Positions 42,294-51,389 of a stretch of 64,000 nucleotides of DNA are shown here, in pieces; the first letter of the stretch is position 1; each line of letters begins with the position of its first letter. The DNA comes from Bradyrhizobium sp. Tv2a-2 (lineage in GTDB: Bacteria; Pseudomonadota; Alphaproteobacteria; Rhizobiales; Xanthobacteraceae). Location of the stretch: contig NZ_AXAI01000014.1 in NCBI RefSeq assembly GCF_000472425.1, positions 168 to 64,167 on the forward strand, in the 5' to 3' direction. The notes below the pieces were generated by a model, which saw nothing but the letters and a program-made list of their open reading frames with translations, ran no database searches and was not told where the DNA came from. The position numbers and the translations under genes were made by a program.

Positions 42294-43060
42294 GAGGGAT
42301 TGGCGCGATCGTTTCAGCGTTGTTGCTCGTCAGCGCATCTGCGGGCGAGATTCCGCAGCAGCAGCGCCGCTCCGGCTATAGCTTCATGGCGCCGGACACC
42401 AAGGCCATGCAGGACGACGACACGTCCAATCCCGGCATGCTCTGGGTACTTGACGGCGAGGCGCTCTGGAACAAGCCAATCGGCACGGCGAACAAGGCGT
42501 GCGCCGATTGCCATGGCGGCGCCAAGGCCAGCATGAAGGGCGTGGCAGCCCGTTACCCGGCCTTCGACAAGTCACTCGCCCGCCCGGTCGATCTCGAGCA
42601 GCGCATCAACCTGTGCCGCACGGCGCAACAGCAGGCGCCCGCGCTCGACTATGAGAGCCACGACCTGCTCGCGCTCACGGCCTTCATCGCTCATCAGTCG
42701 CGCGGCATGCCGATTGCGCCGGCAAGCGACCCGCAGCTTGAGCCGTTCCTTGCCAGGGGCCGCGCGCTGTTCATGCAGCGGCAAGGCCAGCTCAATCTCG
42801 CCTGCGCCAATTGCCATGACGACAATTGGGACAAGCATCTGGCGGGATCGGCGATCACGCAGGGGCAGCCGACGGGCTATCCGATGTACCGGCTGGAATG
42901 GCAGACGCTCGGCTCGCTCTCGCGCCGCCTGCGCGGCTGCATGACCGGAATTCGCGCGCAGGCGTTCAGCTACGGCGCGCCGGAGCTTGTCGAGCTCGAG
43001 CTTTACCTGATGTCGCGCGCGGGCGGCATGCCGGTCGAGACGCCGGCGGTGCGGCCGTGA
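42290..43060 (+). CDS. soxA: Diheme cytochrome c SoxA
   Basis: A 256-aa periplasmic cytochrome with a short signal peptide. Heme motifs are CADCH (71-75) and CANCH (172-176), so it is the diheme type. Cys109 (INLCRTAQ) and Cys217 (LRGCMTGIRAQ) are the expected axial Cys ligands. Cys217 corresponds to the active-site Cys, found as a persulfide in characterised SoxA. With SoxX it should couple sulfur substrates to the SoxY arm. It is the last gene of the run. No soxB or soxCD follows; the next gene is on the other strand, and a 9-bp-stem hairpin lies between. Confidence 0.9.
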   Translation: MRGIGAIVSALLLVSASAGEIPQQQRRSGYSFMAPDTKAMQDDDTSNPGMLWVLDGEALWNKPIGTANKACADCHGGAKASMKGVAARYPAFDKSLARPVDLEQRINLCRTAQQQAPALDYESHDLLALTAFIAHQSRGMPIAPASDPQLEPFLARGRALFMQRQGQLNLACANCHDDNWDKHLAGSAITQGQPTGYPMYRLEWQTLGSLSRRLRGCMTGIRAQAFSYGAPELVELELYLMSRAGGMPVETPAVRP

Positions 43061-43076
43061 AAAGAGCGGACCGCAC

Positions 43077-43111
43077 CAGGCGGCCCGTTCGTCCCGTTCT
43101 CAGGCCGCCTG
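43077..43111. terminator. Hairpin between convergent soxA and permease genes
   Basis: CAGGCGGCC (43077-43085) pairs perfectly with GGCCGCCTG (43103-43111), with a 17-nt loop. It lies in the 54-bp gap between two convergent genes, so it could end transcripts from both sides. There is no T-run. Confidence 0.5.
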
Positions 43112-43114
43112 CGC

Positions 43115-44773
43115 CTATTCGGCCGGCGCTGCCATCGGTATCTCCGGATGAGACACAAAATGCTCGCTGGTGCCAAGCTTGCTGAGCCCAAATAGCCCCG
43201 CCGCAACCACCGCATACGAGAATGCCAGCGCAGGCGACACGCCGAGACCGTTGCCGATGCCGACGGCTTCGCCATGCATGAAGCCGAAATAGGTGAGCAC
43301 GGCGCCGGCAAATGCAAACGCCGATGCCTTGACGAAGTCGCGCTCGATCACGAACACGCCGATCGCACCGAGGATGAGGCCGGTCAGGATCGAGCCGCCG
43401 CCCATCACCTCCAGGCCGTGATAGATCACGCCCTGCTGCGGCAACGACATGATCGCCGCGGTCTTGACCTCGGCGAGCCTCTCCGGCGAGAGCCCGCCAA
43501 CCGTCTGCATGGCACTCGTCATCGAGGCCATGCCGGTATCGATCATGAGCTTGGCCCAGGCCGCAAGGTGTGGCGTCAGCGCGAGCACGATCGCAGGTGC
43601 GTGTTTGACCGGCGTGGTCTGGAACGCCTGCGCGCCGATCAGCATGCCGATATAGAGCAGGATCGGCAGGATCGCGACGACCGGCACCAGCGCCAGCAGC
43701 ACCGAGATGATGCCGAACCAGGACAGCACGATCACCATCACGCCGGTCGCAGCCGAATAGCCGATCCGCCCGCCCATCGCCTTCCAGCCGGGATGGCCGA
43801 TATAGACCGCGTTGATGAAGGGATTGCCCATCAGGCAGCCGATCAGGCTGACGACGCCATCGGCGGTCAGCACCCGCGTGGTCGGATATTCGTCGCCCGC
43901 CGCTTCAGCGCTCTCGACATTGTCCATGGCTTCGACGAGATCGTAGATGCCGAACGGCACCGCGGTCACCAGGATGATGCCGAGATATTCAAAGCCGGAG
44001 AAGATGTAGTTGACTGCCGGGATCGGCACCGAGAAGCCGAAATTTGCGAAGGCGTCACCTACGCCCTTGATGCTCAATCCGCCGAGACCGAGACCGAAAA
44101 TATTGGAGCCCCAGCCGATGATCATGCCGGCCGCGATCGCGACCAGGCCCGCCGGAGTGCCCTTCGGATATTTCACGCCGCCGAACCAGCTCACCAGGAT
44201 GATGGCGAAGCAGACGAGACCGATCTGCGGCGTCACATACATCTCCAGCGCCGGCCGCATCGAGATGAAGGTGACGGAGACACCGGCGAGGGTGCCGAGC
44301 AGCGCGGCGCGCGGGGTGATCTTGCGCACGATCGGCGCGATGAAGCCGCCGATCATCAGCATGAAGCTCTGGAAAAACACCCAGACCAGACCCGCCGACC
44401 AGCCCTTCAGCGGATCACCGGTCTTGATCGCGATCGGCAGCATGATCACGAAGGTGACGATGAACATATGCGGCACGCTGATGCCCGAAGGCAGCGCGCA
44501 GACGTCGTTGCGGCCGGTCTTCTGCGCCAGCCGATACGCGAGGAATGCGTAATAGAAAGTGGACAGGCACATCATCAGGCCGAGCGCGGGCAGGATGCGG
44601 CCGAACACGATCGAATCAGGCACCTTCAAGACGAAGCGCAACAGCCCCGTCAGCACCAGCATGTTGACCAGAATGTTGGTGCCGAATCCGAAAAACGCGT
44701 TCCAATCCCCCGACGTCCAGACCACCGGCTTGAAACCGGCCGGCGCTGATGTCGCCGTCCCGCTCGTGCTCAT
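43115..44773 (-). CDS. NCS2-like permease
   Basis: A 552-aa membrane protein with about 12-14 helices. It resembles the nucleobase-cation symporter 2/AzgA-like group (ALPSGISVPHMFIVTFVIML; ITPRAALLGTLAGVSVTFI; TAVPFGIYDLVEAMDNVESA), whose members carry xanthine, uracil, hypoxanthine or related compounds. The assignment to this superfamily is by overall look; the substrate is unknown. It follows the cysteine hydrolase by 16 bp on the same strand. The two probably form an operon for import and breakdown of a small nitrogen compound. Confidence 0.68.
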   Translation of the reverse strand: MSTSGTATSAPAGFKPVVWTSGDWNAFFGFGTNILVNMLVLTGLLRFVLKVPDSIVFGRILPALGLMMCLSTFYYAFLAYRLAQKTGRNDVCALPSGISVPHMFIVTFVIMLPIAIKTGDPLKGWSAGLVWVFFQSFMLMIGGFIAPIVRKITPRAALLGTLAGVSVTFISMRPALEMYVTPQIGLVCFAIILVSWFGGVKYPKGTPAGLVAIAAGMIIGWGSNIFGLGLGGLSIKGVGDAFANFGFSVPIPAVNYIFSGFEYLGIILVTAVPFGIYDLVEAMDNVESAEAAGDEYPTTRVLTADGVVSLIGCLMGNPFINAVYIGHPGWKAMGGRIGYSAATGVMVIVLSWFGIISVLLALVPVVAILPILLYIGMLIGAQAFQTTPVKHAPAIVLALTPHLAAWAKLMIDTGMASMTSAMQTVGGLSPERLAEVKTAAIMSLPQQGVIYHGLEVMGGGSILTGLILGAIGVFVIERDFVKASAFAFAGAVLTYFGFMHGEAVGIGNGLGVSPALAFSYAVVAAGLFGLSKLGTSEHFVSHPEIPMAAPAE

Positions 44774-44789
44774 CCTGATGCTCCCGCTG

Positions 44790-45494
44790 CTAAACTATCG
44801 CTGTCTCCGCATTCACTGCCTTCAGAATCGCGGCCGAGTCGGTGACCCAGCCGAAGATGCCACCCTGGGCCTTGATCATTTTCAGGCCCATGTCGTGGAA
44901 CTCGGGGAAGTAGGAGGCACAGCCATCGGAGATGACGACGCAGCGGTAGCCGCGGTCATTGGCCTCGCGCACGGTGGTGTTGACGCAGACCTCGGTGGTC
45001 ACGCCGCACACCAGGAGATTTTCGATGCCGTATTTCTGCAGCACGTCGGAGAGTTCGGTAGCGTAGAACGCGCCCTTGCCCGGCTTGTCGATCACGACCT
45101 CGCTGTCGAGCGGGTAGAGATCGGCAATGATGTCGTGGCCAGGCTCGCCGCGGATCAGGATCCGTCCCATCGGACCGGGATCGCCGATGCGCAAGGATGG
45201 CGCGCCGCGCTCGACCTTCGCCGGCGGCGCATCCGACAGATCAGGCAGATGACCTTCGCGAGTGTGGACGACCAGCATCCCCATCTCGCGCGCCATGCCG
45301 AGCAGGTTGGCGATCGGCTGCACCGCAGTGGCAAGCCGCAAGACGTCGTTGCCGAGTGTCTCGCCGAAGCCGCCCGGCTCCATGAAGTCGCGCTGCATGT
45401 CGATGATGACGAGCGCGGTTGCAGTCCAGTCCAGTTCGACCGGTTCGGGCTCCGCAACGACAGTTGCAATTGAAGCCTGTCCTGAGTTCAACAT
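44790..45494 (-). CDS. Isochorismatase-family cysteine hydrolase, biuret-hydrolase-like
   Basis: A 234-aa amidohydrolase. The catalytic triad is visible: Asp32 (VIIDMQRDF), Lys137 (VIDKPGKGAF) and Cys170 (GVTTEVCVNTT). GDPGPMGRILIRGEPGHDII closely follows what I recall of Rhizobium biuret hydrolase, so its substrate is probably biuret or a similar carbamoyl compound; N-carbamoylsarcosine-type activity is the alternative. The ATG at 45494 starts an operon with the NCS2-like permease. The ATTGT-N2-ACAAT palindrome at 45555-45566, 60 bp upstream, is a likely operator. Confidence 0.8.
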   Translation of the reverse strand: MLNSGQASIATVVAEPEPVELDWTATALVIIDMQRDFMEPGGFGETLGNDVLRLATAVQPIANLLGMAREMGMLVVHTREGHLPDLSDAPPAKVERGAPSLRIGDPGPMGRILIRGEPGHDIIADLYPLDSEVVIDKPGKGAFYATELSDVLQKYGIENLLVCGVTTEVCVNTTVREANDRGYRCVVISDGCASYFPEFHDMGLKMIKAQGGIFGWVTDSAAILKAVNAETAIV

Positions 45495-45554
45495 GGCAAT
45501 CCGCGCCCCCTGCGCGACAGAACTCTCAAAATCAAGTGAAGCAAGCGCCGTGCC

Positions 45555-45566
45555 ATTGTGTACAAT
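45555..45566. promoter_or_regulatory. Candidate GntR-type operator upstream of the cysteine hydrolase
   Basis: ATTGTGTACAAT is a 5-2-5 inverted repeat with the same half-sites as the site at 13727-13738 in the gntR promoter region. It lies 60 bp upstream of the hydrolase ATG (minus strand). Confidence 0.45.
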
Positions 45567-45759
45567 TCGGATCGGCGCAACGCGATGTCGGAATCTCGCG
45601 TGTTTTCAACCGCTTGAGCGCGGCACCTCGGGTTGCTCAATCCGTGTGCGAAGCCGCGGCGCGACGCGCTTGCTCATTCGTTGAGCGCGAATTGCATGCA
45701 CGCACCTCTCCGTCGCCAGTGAAATGAGCGGCAGAGACCGGCGCTCCCCAGGTGAAAAG

Positions 45760-46713
45760 CTATGGATAAAGCTCGGCGTAGTCCTGCGCGTAACGCGCGT
45801 AGGAGTCCTTCAGGATGGCGTGGTTGAGCAGCATGGTTGCGATCGGCGAGGCACCCGCCGCCGGATCAAGCACCGTGGTGCGCACCCAGAGGCTTTCGGT
45901 GCGGCGGCTGCCGCTCATGGCCACCACCTCGCGCTCCAGCTCATACTCCTGATCGACAAACAGCGGCCCGTTGAGAAGCCTGATCTCCTGGTCTGCGAAC
46001 AGGCCGACAGCCGGGCCGCGCGACGGCAGGCGGTCCTCCCTCGCCTTGTATTGAAACAGCACGCTCAGCATCTCCATCGGGATGATCGGCCGGCCGAACG
46101 GATTATCCGATGTGCGCGAATAGAGCAGCGAGTCCTCGGTGATCACCTCGAGCTTCTGACGCAACGAGAACGGATAGAGCTCGCCCATGTTCTGGTCGAA
46201 CGCCATGCGCACACGCTGACGCTGCGTTCTCATGCCAAGCTTGAGGTCGCACAGGATCACTGGATCAGAGAGCGGCTTGAGCTCGCCCAGCCGCAGCTCG
46301 AGCGCCGTAGGCGGTGCGTTCAATCCGACCGACGCGGTGCCACGCAATACTTCGGTGCCGTCGCGCTTGATCATCCTGATCTCGCCTTGCCGCACACCAT
46401 CATGCGGCTTCGCCAGGATGGCCTCCACCTCCTCGCCTTCGAACACGGCATTGCGGTAATGCGCGGAGAGGCAGCCGGTGCGAAACCACTCGATGCCCCA
46501 TTGCTCGACACAGAGCGGGACGAACTGGCTGAAATGGGTCGGCCCCTCGATGGTGCCGCCCTGGAAGCCGAGCTTTTGCGCGGTGGCATCATCGTGGATC
46601 GAGGCGTGCGAATCGTAGCTTTGCGCCTGCAGCATCTGGCGCGGCGCCCGCCATGGCCCGACCAGTTCGGTGTCGGTTTCCTCGATCTTGGTCCCAAACA
46701 AGCGTGATGCCAT
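45760..46713 (-). CDS. Hotdog-fold (MaoC-like) protein, 317 aa
   Basis: I do not recognise a named family with certainty. The stretches SIHDDATAQKLGFQGGTIEGPTHF-like (about 37-60) and SARYRNAVFEGEEVEAIL-like (about 82-100) resemble the MaoC/hotdog hydratase fold, and a second hotdog-like half follows (NPFGRPIIPMEMLSVLFQY; LFVDQEYELEREVV). A double-hotdog acyl-CoA binding or hydratase role is likely. It has no signal peptide or membrane segment. It is divergent from the indolepyruvate oxidoreductase gene (177-bp gap), and the two may share control. Confidence 0.6.
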   Translation of the reverse strand: MASRLFGTKIEETDTELVGPWRAPRQMLQAQSYDSHASIHDDATAQKLGFQGGTIEGPTHFSQFVPLCVEQWGIEWFRTGCLSAHYRNAVFEGEEVEAILAKPHDGVRQGEIRMIKRDGTEVLRGTASVGLNAPPTALELRLGELKPLSDPVILCDLKLGMRTQRQRVRMAFDQNMGELYPFSLRQKLEVITEDSLLYSRTSDNPFGRPIIPMEMLSVLFQYKAREDRLPSRGPAVGLFADQEIRLLNGPLFVDQEYELEREVVAMSGSRRTESLWVRTTVLDPAAGASPIATMLLNHAILKDSYARYAQDYAELYP

Positions 46714-46890
46714 GACATTTCTCCGTAACGGCCATGCCGGCCCGTATGAACCGGGTCAGCTATATTGACTTTGCCGGCACATGCTTTTGACTGGCCACCG
46801 CATCGATCTGCCGGACCAAGAAGACCTTATTCCCAAGAAGGCAAGTCCCAAGAAGAAGCGACACGACCAAGACGACAGGGAGCACCCACG

Positions 46891-49800
46891 ATGACGCTGC
46901 TGCAGGTTGAGCTGGACGACAAATACCGGCTCGAGGCGAAGCGGATCTATCTCTCCGGCGTTCAGGCCCTGGTGCGGCTGCCGATGCTGCAGCGCCAGCG
47001 CGACCGCGCTTCCGGGCTCAACACCGCAGGCTTCATCTCCGGCTACCGCGGCTCGCCGCTCGGCATGTACGACCACGCGTTGTGGCGCGCCAAGTCCTTC
47101 CTGCAATCGCAGGATATCGCTTTTGTACCTGGCCTGAACGAGGATCTCGCCGCGACCGCTGTGTGGGGTAGCCAGCAGATCGGGCTGTTCCCGGGCGCCA
47201 AGGTCGATGGCGTGTTCGGCATCTGGTACGGCAAGGGCCCGGGCGTCGACCGCTCGGTCGATGCGCTCAAGCATGCCAACTCGGCCGGCACCTCGCGCAA
47301 CGGCGGCGTGCTGGCGCTCGCCGGCGACGATCACGGCTGCCAGTCCTCGACACTGGCGCATCAGAGCGAGCAGGTGTTTGCGGCAGCCCTGATCCCGGTG
47401 ATCAATCCCGCGACCTTGCAGGACTATCTCGACCTCGGCCTCTATGGCTTTGCGTTGTCGCGCTATTCCGGCTGCTGGATCGGCTTCAAGGCGATCGGCG
47501 AAACGGTGGAGAGTTCGGCCTCGGTCTATAGCGCCTCCGACCGCATCCAGATCGTGACGCCTGATGATTTCGAGATGCCGCCGGGTGGCCTCAATATAAG
47601 GTGGCCCGACCCGCCGCTGGAGCAAGAGGCCCGGCTGTTCGGACCGAAGATGGCCGCCGTCGCCGCTTTCGTCCGCGCCAACAAGCTCGACAAGATCGTG
47701 CTCGATAGCAAGCCGGCGCGGCTCGGCATCCTCGCGACCGGCAAGGCCTATCTCGATTTGCGCCAGGCGCTAGCCGATCTCGGCATCAGCGAGCGCGATG
47801 CGCAAGGACTGGGACTGCGGATCTACAAGGTCGCGCTGACCTGGCCGCTGGAGGAGCAAGGCGCCAAACGCTTTGCCGAAGGGCTGCAGGACGTTCTCGT
47901 GGTGGAGGAGAAGCGCGGCTTCATCGAGGATCAGCTCAAGCGCATTCTCTACAATATGGATGCCTGGAGCCGGCCCAGCGTGGTCGGCAAGCGCGACGAG
48001 GCTGGCGGTCTGCTGCTGCCGAGCGAAGGCGAACTCACTCCGACCATCGTGGCGTCCGCGCTCGTGGCGCGGCTGCGGCGGCTTGGCCACAACAGCCCGG
48101 TGCTGGAGCAGCGGCTGGCGCGGCTCGAGGCGTTCGAGCATCCTGTCGCGGCGCAGGCGCCGATCTCGCTGCAACGTACTCCCTATTTCTGCTCGGGCTG
48201 CCCGCACAACACCTCGACCAAACTGCCCGAAGGCAGCCGCGCCATGGCCGGTATCGGCTGTCACGGTATGGCGCTCTATGTTCCGGCGCGGCGCACCGCG
48301 ACCATCACCCAAATGGGCGGCGAAGGTGCCAACTGGATCGGACAAGCGCCCTTCACCAGCGAACAGCATATCTTCCAGAACCTCGGCGACGGCACCTACA
48401 CCCATTCCGGCCTTCTGGCGCTCCGCGCCGCGGCAGCCTCCGGCGTCAATATCACCTACAAGATCCTCTATAACGACGCGGTGGCCATGACCGGCGGCCA
48501 GCCCGCCGAAGGCAGCTTCTCCGTGGCGCAGATCGCGCACCAGGTCTGGGCCGAAGGCGTCAAGCGGCTTGCGATCGTCTCCGACGACCCAGGCAAATAT
48601 CCGCCAAGCGGCTATTTCCCATCCGGCGCGACGGTGCATCATCGCCGCGAGATGGACCAGCTGCAGCGCGAGCTGCGCGACACCAAGGGCCTCACCGTCC
48701 TGATCTACGACCAGACCTGTGCGGCCGAGAAACGCCGACGCCGCAAGCGCGGGCTCTATCCCGATCCGCCCAAGCGCGTCTTCATCAACGACCTCGTCTG
48801 CGAAGGCTGCGGCGACTGCTCGCAAGCCTCGAACTGCGTCTCGGTGCAGCCGCTCGACACTGAATTCGGCCGCAAGCGCCAGATCGACCAGTCGAACTGC
48901 AACAAGGATTACTCCTGCGTCGAGGGCTTCTGCCCGAGCTTCGTCACCGTGCACGGCGGCAAGCTCAAGCGCGTCGAGACCTCTGCCATCGATACCGGTC
49001 ACCTCTTTGCCGACCTTCCCTTGCCGCAGACGCCCGCGCTTGCCGCGCCCTACAATATCCTCGTCACCGGCATCGGCGGCACCGGCGTCATCACCATCGG
49101 CGCCCTGCTCGGCATGGCCGCCCATGTCGACGGTCGCGGCTGCTCGGCGCTGGACTTCACCGGCCTGTCGCAGAAGAACGGCGCGGTGATGAGCCATGTC
49201 CGCATCGCGCCGACGCCGGAGGATATCGCCGCGGTCCGCATCACCACCGGTGGCGCGGACTTGATCCTCGGCTGCGACATCGTGGTCTCCACGGGTACGA
49301 CGGCGCTGAGCCGCGTCGAGCGCGGGGTGACCAAGGCCTACGTCAACGCCGACCTGCAGCCGACCGCGAGCTTTGTGCAGAACCCCGACATCGATTTCGA
49401 GATGGGGGCGATGCAGACCGCGCTGCGCGATGCGGTGGGCGAGCGCAATCTCGACATCATCGATGCGACAGGCATTGCCGCAACCTTGATGGGCGACAGC
49501 ATCGCCACCAATCCCTTCATGCTTGGCTTCGCCTTCCAGAAGGGCGCGATCCCGCTCTCGCTGGAAGCGCTGATGCGCGCCATCGAGATCAATGGCGCGG
49601 CGGTCGAGATGAACAAGCAGGCCTTCACCTGGGGCCGGCTCGCAGCGCATGACATGGCCCGCGTGCGCAGTGTGATCCAGTTCCGTGCCCGCGCCGCCCA
49701 GCCGTTGCGCTCGCTCGACGACGTCATCGACGTCAGAGCGAAATTCCTGACCGACTACCAGGACAAGGCCTACGCCGACCGCTACCTTGCTGCGGTCGCC

Positions 49801-50367
49801 AAGGTGCGCAAGGCGGAAACCGCCGCCTTGCCCGCGTCCACCGAACTGACCGAGGCGGTGGCGAAGAACCTGTTCAAGCTGATGGCCTACAAGGACGAGT
49901 ACGAGGTCGCGCGGCTCTACACCGACGGCAGCTTTGCGAAGAGACTGTCGGACAAGTTCGACGGCGACTTTCAGCTGAAATTCTACCTGGCGCCGCCGAT
50001 CTTCGCCCAGCGCGACCCGGCCACCGGCCATCTGCAGAAGAAAGAATATGGCGGCTGGATGATCCATGCCTTCCGCTGGCTCGCCAAGCTGAAGCGTTTG
50101 CGCGGCACCGCGTTCGATCCGTTCGGACGAACGACGGAGCGGAAGGCCGAGCGCAAGCTGATCGAGGATTATCTTGCGATGATCGAGCAACGGATCGCCG
50201 GGTTGCGGCCGGAGCATATTCCGCTGCTCGCAAAGCTCGCGCGCGTGCCCGAGACGATCCGCGGTTACGGCCATATCAAGGAGGAGAACATCAGGAAGGC
50301 CAGGGCCGAACAGGCGCGGCTCGAAGCGGAGCTCGGCAATGCCAGCTTCGCCGCGGCGGCGGAGTGA
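46891..50367 (+). CDS. Fused indolepyruvate:ferredoxin oxidoreductase (alpha plus gamma)
   Basis: A 1158-aa thiamine-diphosphate enzyme of the 2-oxoacid:ferredoxin oxidoreductase superfamily, which converts arylpyruvates such as indolepyruvate to aryl-CoA. From the N-terminus come the pyrimidine-binding region (TAGFISGYRGSPLGMYD), the TPP-binding region (about 420-560; SGCPHNTSTKLPEGSRA, GIGCHGMALYVP, YNDAVAMTGGQPAEGSFS), an iron-sulfur cysteine cluster at about 635-685 (CEGCGDCSQASNC; SCVEGFCPSF), and the gamma domain (about 715-900; ILVTGIGGTGVITIGALLGMAA). It is one chain where archaea have two subunits. The ATG at 46891 follows AGGGAG. It probably takes part in aromatic amino acid breakdown. 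Confidence 0.9.
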   Translation: MTLLQVELDDKYRLEAKRIYLSGVQALVRLPMLQRQRDRASGLNTAGFISGYRGSPLGMYDHALWRAKSFLQSQDIAFVPGLNEDLAATAVWGSQQIGLFPGAKVDGVFGIWYGKGPGVDRSVDALKHANSAGTSRNGGVLALAGDDHGCQSSTLAHQSEQVFAAALIPVINPATLQDYLDLGLYGFALSRYSGCWIGFKAIGETVESSASVYSASDRIQIVTPDDFEMPPGGLNIRWPDPPLEQEARLFGPKMAAVAAFVRANKLDKIVLDSKPARLGILATGKAYLDLRQALADLGISERDAQGLGLRIYKVALTWPLEEQGAKRFAEGLQDVLVVEEKRGFIEDQLKRILYNMDAWSRPSVVGKRDEAGGLLLPSEGELTPTIVASALVARLRRLGHNSPVLEQRLARLEAFEHPVAAQAPISLQRTPYFCSGCPHNTSTKLPEGSRAMAGIGCHGMALYVPARRTATITQMGGEGANWIGQAPFTSEQHIFQNLGDGTYTHSGLLALRAAAASGVNITYKILYNDAVAMTGGQPAEGSFSVAQIAHQVWAEGVKRLAIVSDDPGKYPPSGYFPSGATVHHRREMDQLQRELRDTKGLTVLIYDQTCAAEKRRRRKRGLYPDPPKRVFINDLVCEGCGDCSQASNCVSVQPLDTEFGRKRQIDQSNCNKDYSCVEGFCPSFVTVHGGKLKRVETSAIDTGHLFADLPLPQTPALAAPYNILVTGIGGTGVITIGALLGMAAHVDGRGCSALDFTGLSQKNGAVMSHVRIAPTPEDIAAVRITTGGADLILGCDIVVSTGTTALSRVERGVTKAYVNADLQPTASFVQNPDIDFEMGAMQTALRDAVGERNLDIIDATGIAATLMGDSIATNPFMLGFAFQKGAIPLSLEALMRAIEINGAAVEMNKQAFTWGRLAAHDMARVRSVIQFRARAAQPLRSLDDVIDVRAKFLTDYQDKAYADRYLAAVAKVRKAETAALPASTELTEAVAKNLFKLMAYKDEYEVARLYTDGSFAKRLSDKFDGDFQLKFYLAPPIFAQRDPATGHLQKKEYGGWMIHAFRWLAKLKRLRGTAFDPFGRTTERKAERKLIEDYLAMIEQRIAGLRPEHIPLLAKLARVPETIRGYGHIKEENIRKARAEQARLEAELGNASFAAAAE

Positions 50368-50440
50368 GAACACTCCGCGTTGTCCTGGCGGAAGCCGGCC
50401 CGACATCGTGTCGGCGTTCGGCTTCAATCAACGCTCCGCC

Positions 50441-50520
50441 GTCATTGCGAGCGAAGCGAAGCAATCCAGAGCCGTGCTGACGACTCTGGATTGCTTCGTC
50501 GCTTTGTTCCTCGCAATGAC
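50441..50520. repeat. 80-bp imperfect palindrome after the indolepyruvate oxidoreductase gene
   Basis: Outer arms GTCATTGCGAG and CTCGCAATGAC, and inner arms GAAGCAATCCAGAG and CTCTGGATTGCTTC, pair across the element. It resembles the widespread Bradyrhizobium GTCATTGCGAG palindrome I remember. It starts 73 bp after the stop codon at 50367 and may end that transcript. Confidence 0.8.
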
Positions 50521-51389
50521 AAGAGAGAGACACAAGCCAACCTTCCCGCGGCGCGTTTCGCCCGGGTTTTACATCTTGCTTTCGCCCTCGAAACATGGAG
50601 GGCGCAGGGAAGACCGGGTGCCCGCACGCACCCATGGGCCTTCGCGCGAAGAAGTTGCGCGAAAGCGCGAAGCCACGGGTACAGGCGGAATCACACCGGC
50701 CTTCCCTGCGCAGTGGTTTACGGCTTATACGTGATCTCCTCGGTGAACCATCCCGTTTGCCACCGTCGCCCGCACATCATCTTGCACGAGCTTGGCACCA
50801 GATCTCTGGGGCGCCAGGACCACACGACTTCGCTCGTCCGCGGATGCGCCGCTCGTCTGTCAGCGCCCCCACGTCCACCGCATCCCCCCTCGCGCGTCGT
50901 GACGATCGCGATGCGCCCCTCTTGGCGAGGCGGGATGCTAGAATACTTCCGATTTGCAGAATTTACAACGACGACCACCTGCGGCAGATTGGCACGACGG
51001 GCAATTTGCGGATGGCTGGCATGCCGAGCCGCAAGATGCCGAGCCGCGAGATGCAGAGGCGCTCATCAATGCGCGCCTGGCACGCCCTTCATTGTCGTGA
51101 AGGTGGGGCACTATTCGACTGGCTCGTCGGCGCGGTCGAGCAGCGGCAGCGGGCGATTTAAACTCGCTCATAGGTCGCCGGGGTCCGAGTTTGCTTAGGT
51201 AAATCTGTCACAAGTGACGAAATGCTGTCTGTCTGACAGCGACCGCGATCCGCGTCCATCCACCATCCTCGTTACAGACGCAACCCAACAATCCAATGTG
51301 ACATCGTGCGGAAACAGATTCTCCACGAGTATCCAACCAGTTGGGCGTGACGATAGTCCGCTCGAACCAGCGCACGGTTGGAGTTGCCG
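50521..51389. repeat. Gene-poor, repeat-derived intergenic region
   Basis: About 870 bp with no convincing gene. From about 50560 to 50960 the text resembles a dispersed intergenic repeat I recall from Bradyrhizobium genomes (CCCTCGAAACATGGAGGGC, CTTATACGTGATC, GACGATCGCGATGCGCCCCTC). One hairpin is clear: CGCCCTC (50583-50589) with GAGGGCG (50598-50604). TTCGCGCGAA at 50641-50650 is a 10-bp palindrome. The last 200 bp before the monooxygenase gene hold two small inverted repeats annotated separately. Open frames here are arginine-, histidine- or serine-rich and overlapping, and look non-coding. Confidence 0.6.
51207..51240. promoter_or_regulatory. Two inverted repeats upstream of the monooxygenase gene
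   Basis: GTCAC-AA-GTGAC (51207-51218) and GCTGTC-N5-GACAGC (51224-51240) lie close together about 150-180 bp before the ATG at 51390. Either could be an operator; no regulator gene is adjacent. Confidence 0.35.

Noticed and set aside
47770..50427. 885-codon open frame opposite the indolepyruvate oxidoreductase gene
   Set aside because: Long antisense frames are common in GC-rich codons; no motif, and the plus-strand gene is clear.
50530..51200. Several overlapping open frames in the repeat region, up to 272 codons
   Set aside because: They cross repeats in several frames, lack ribosome sites and family motifs, and are rich in Arg, Ser and His.
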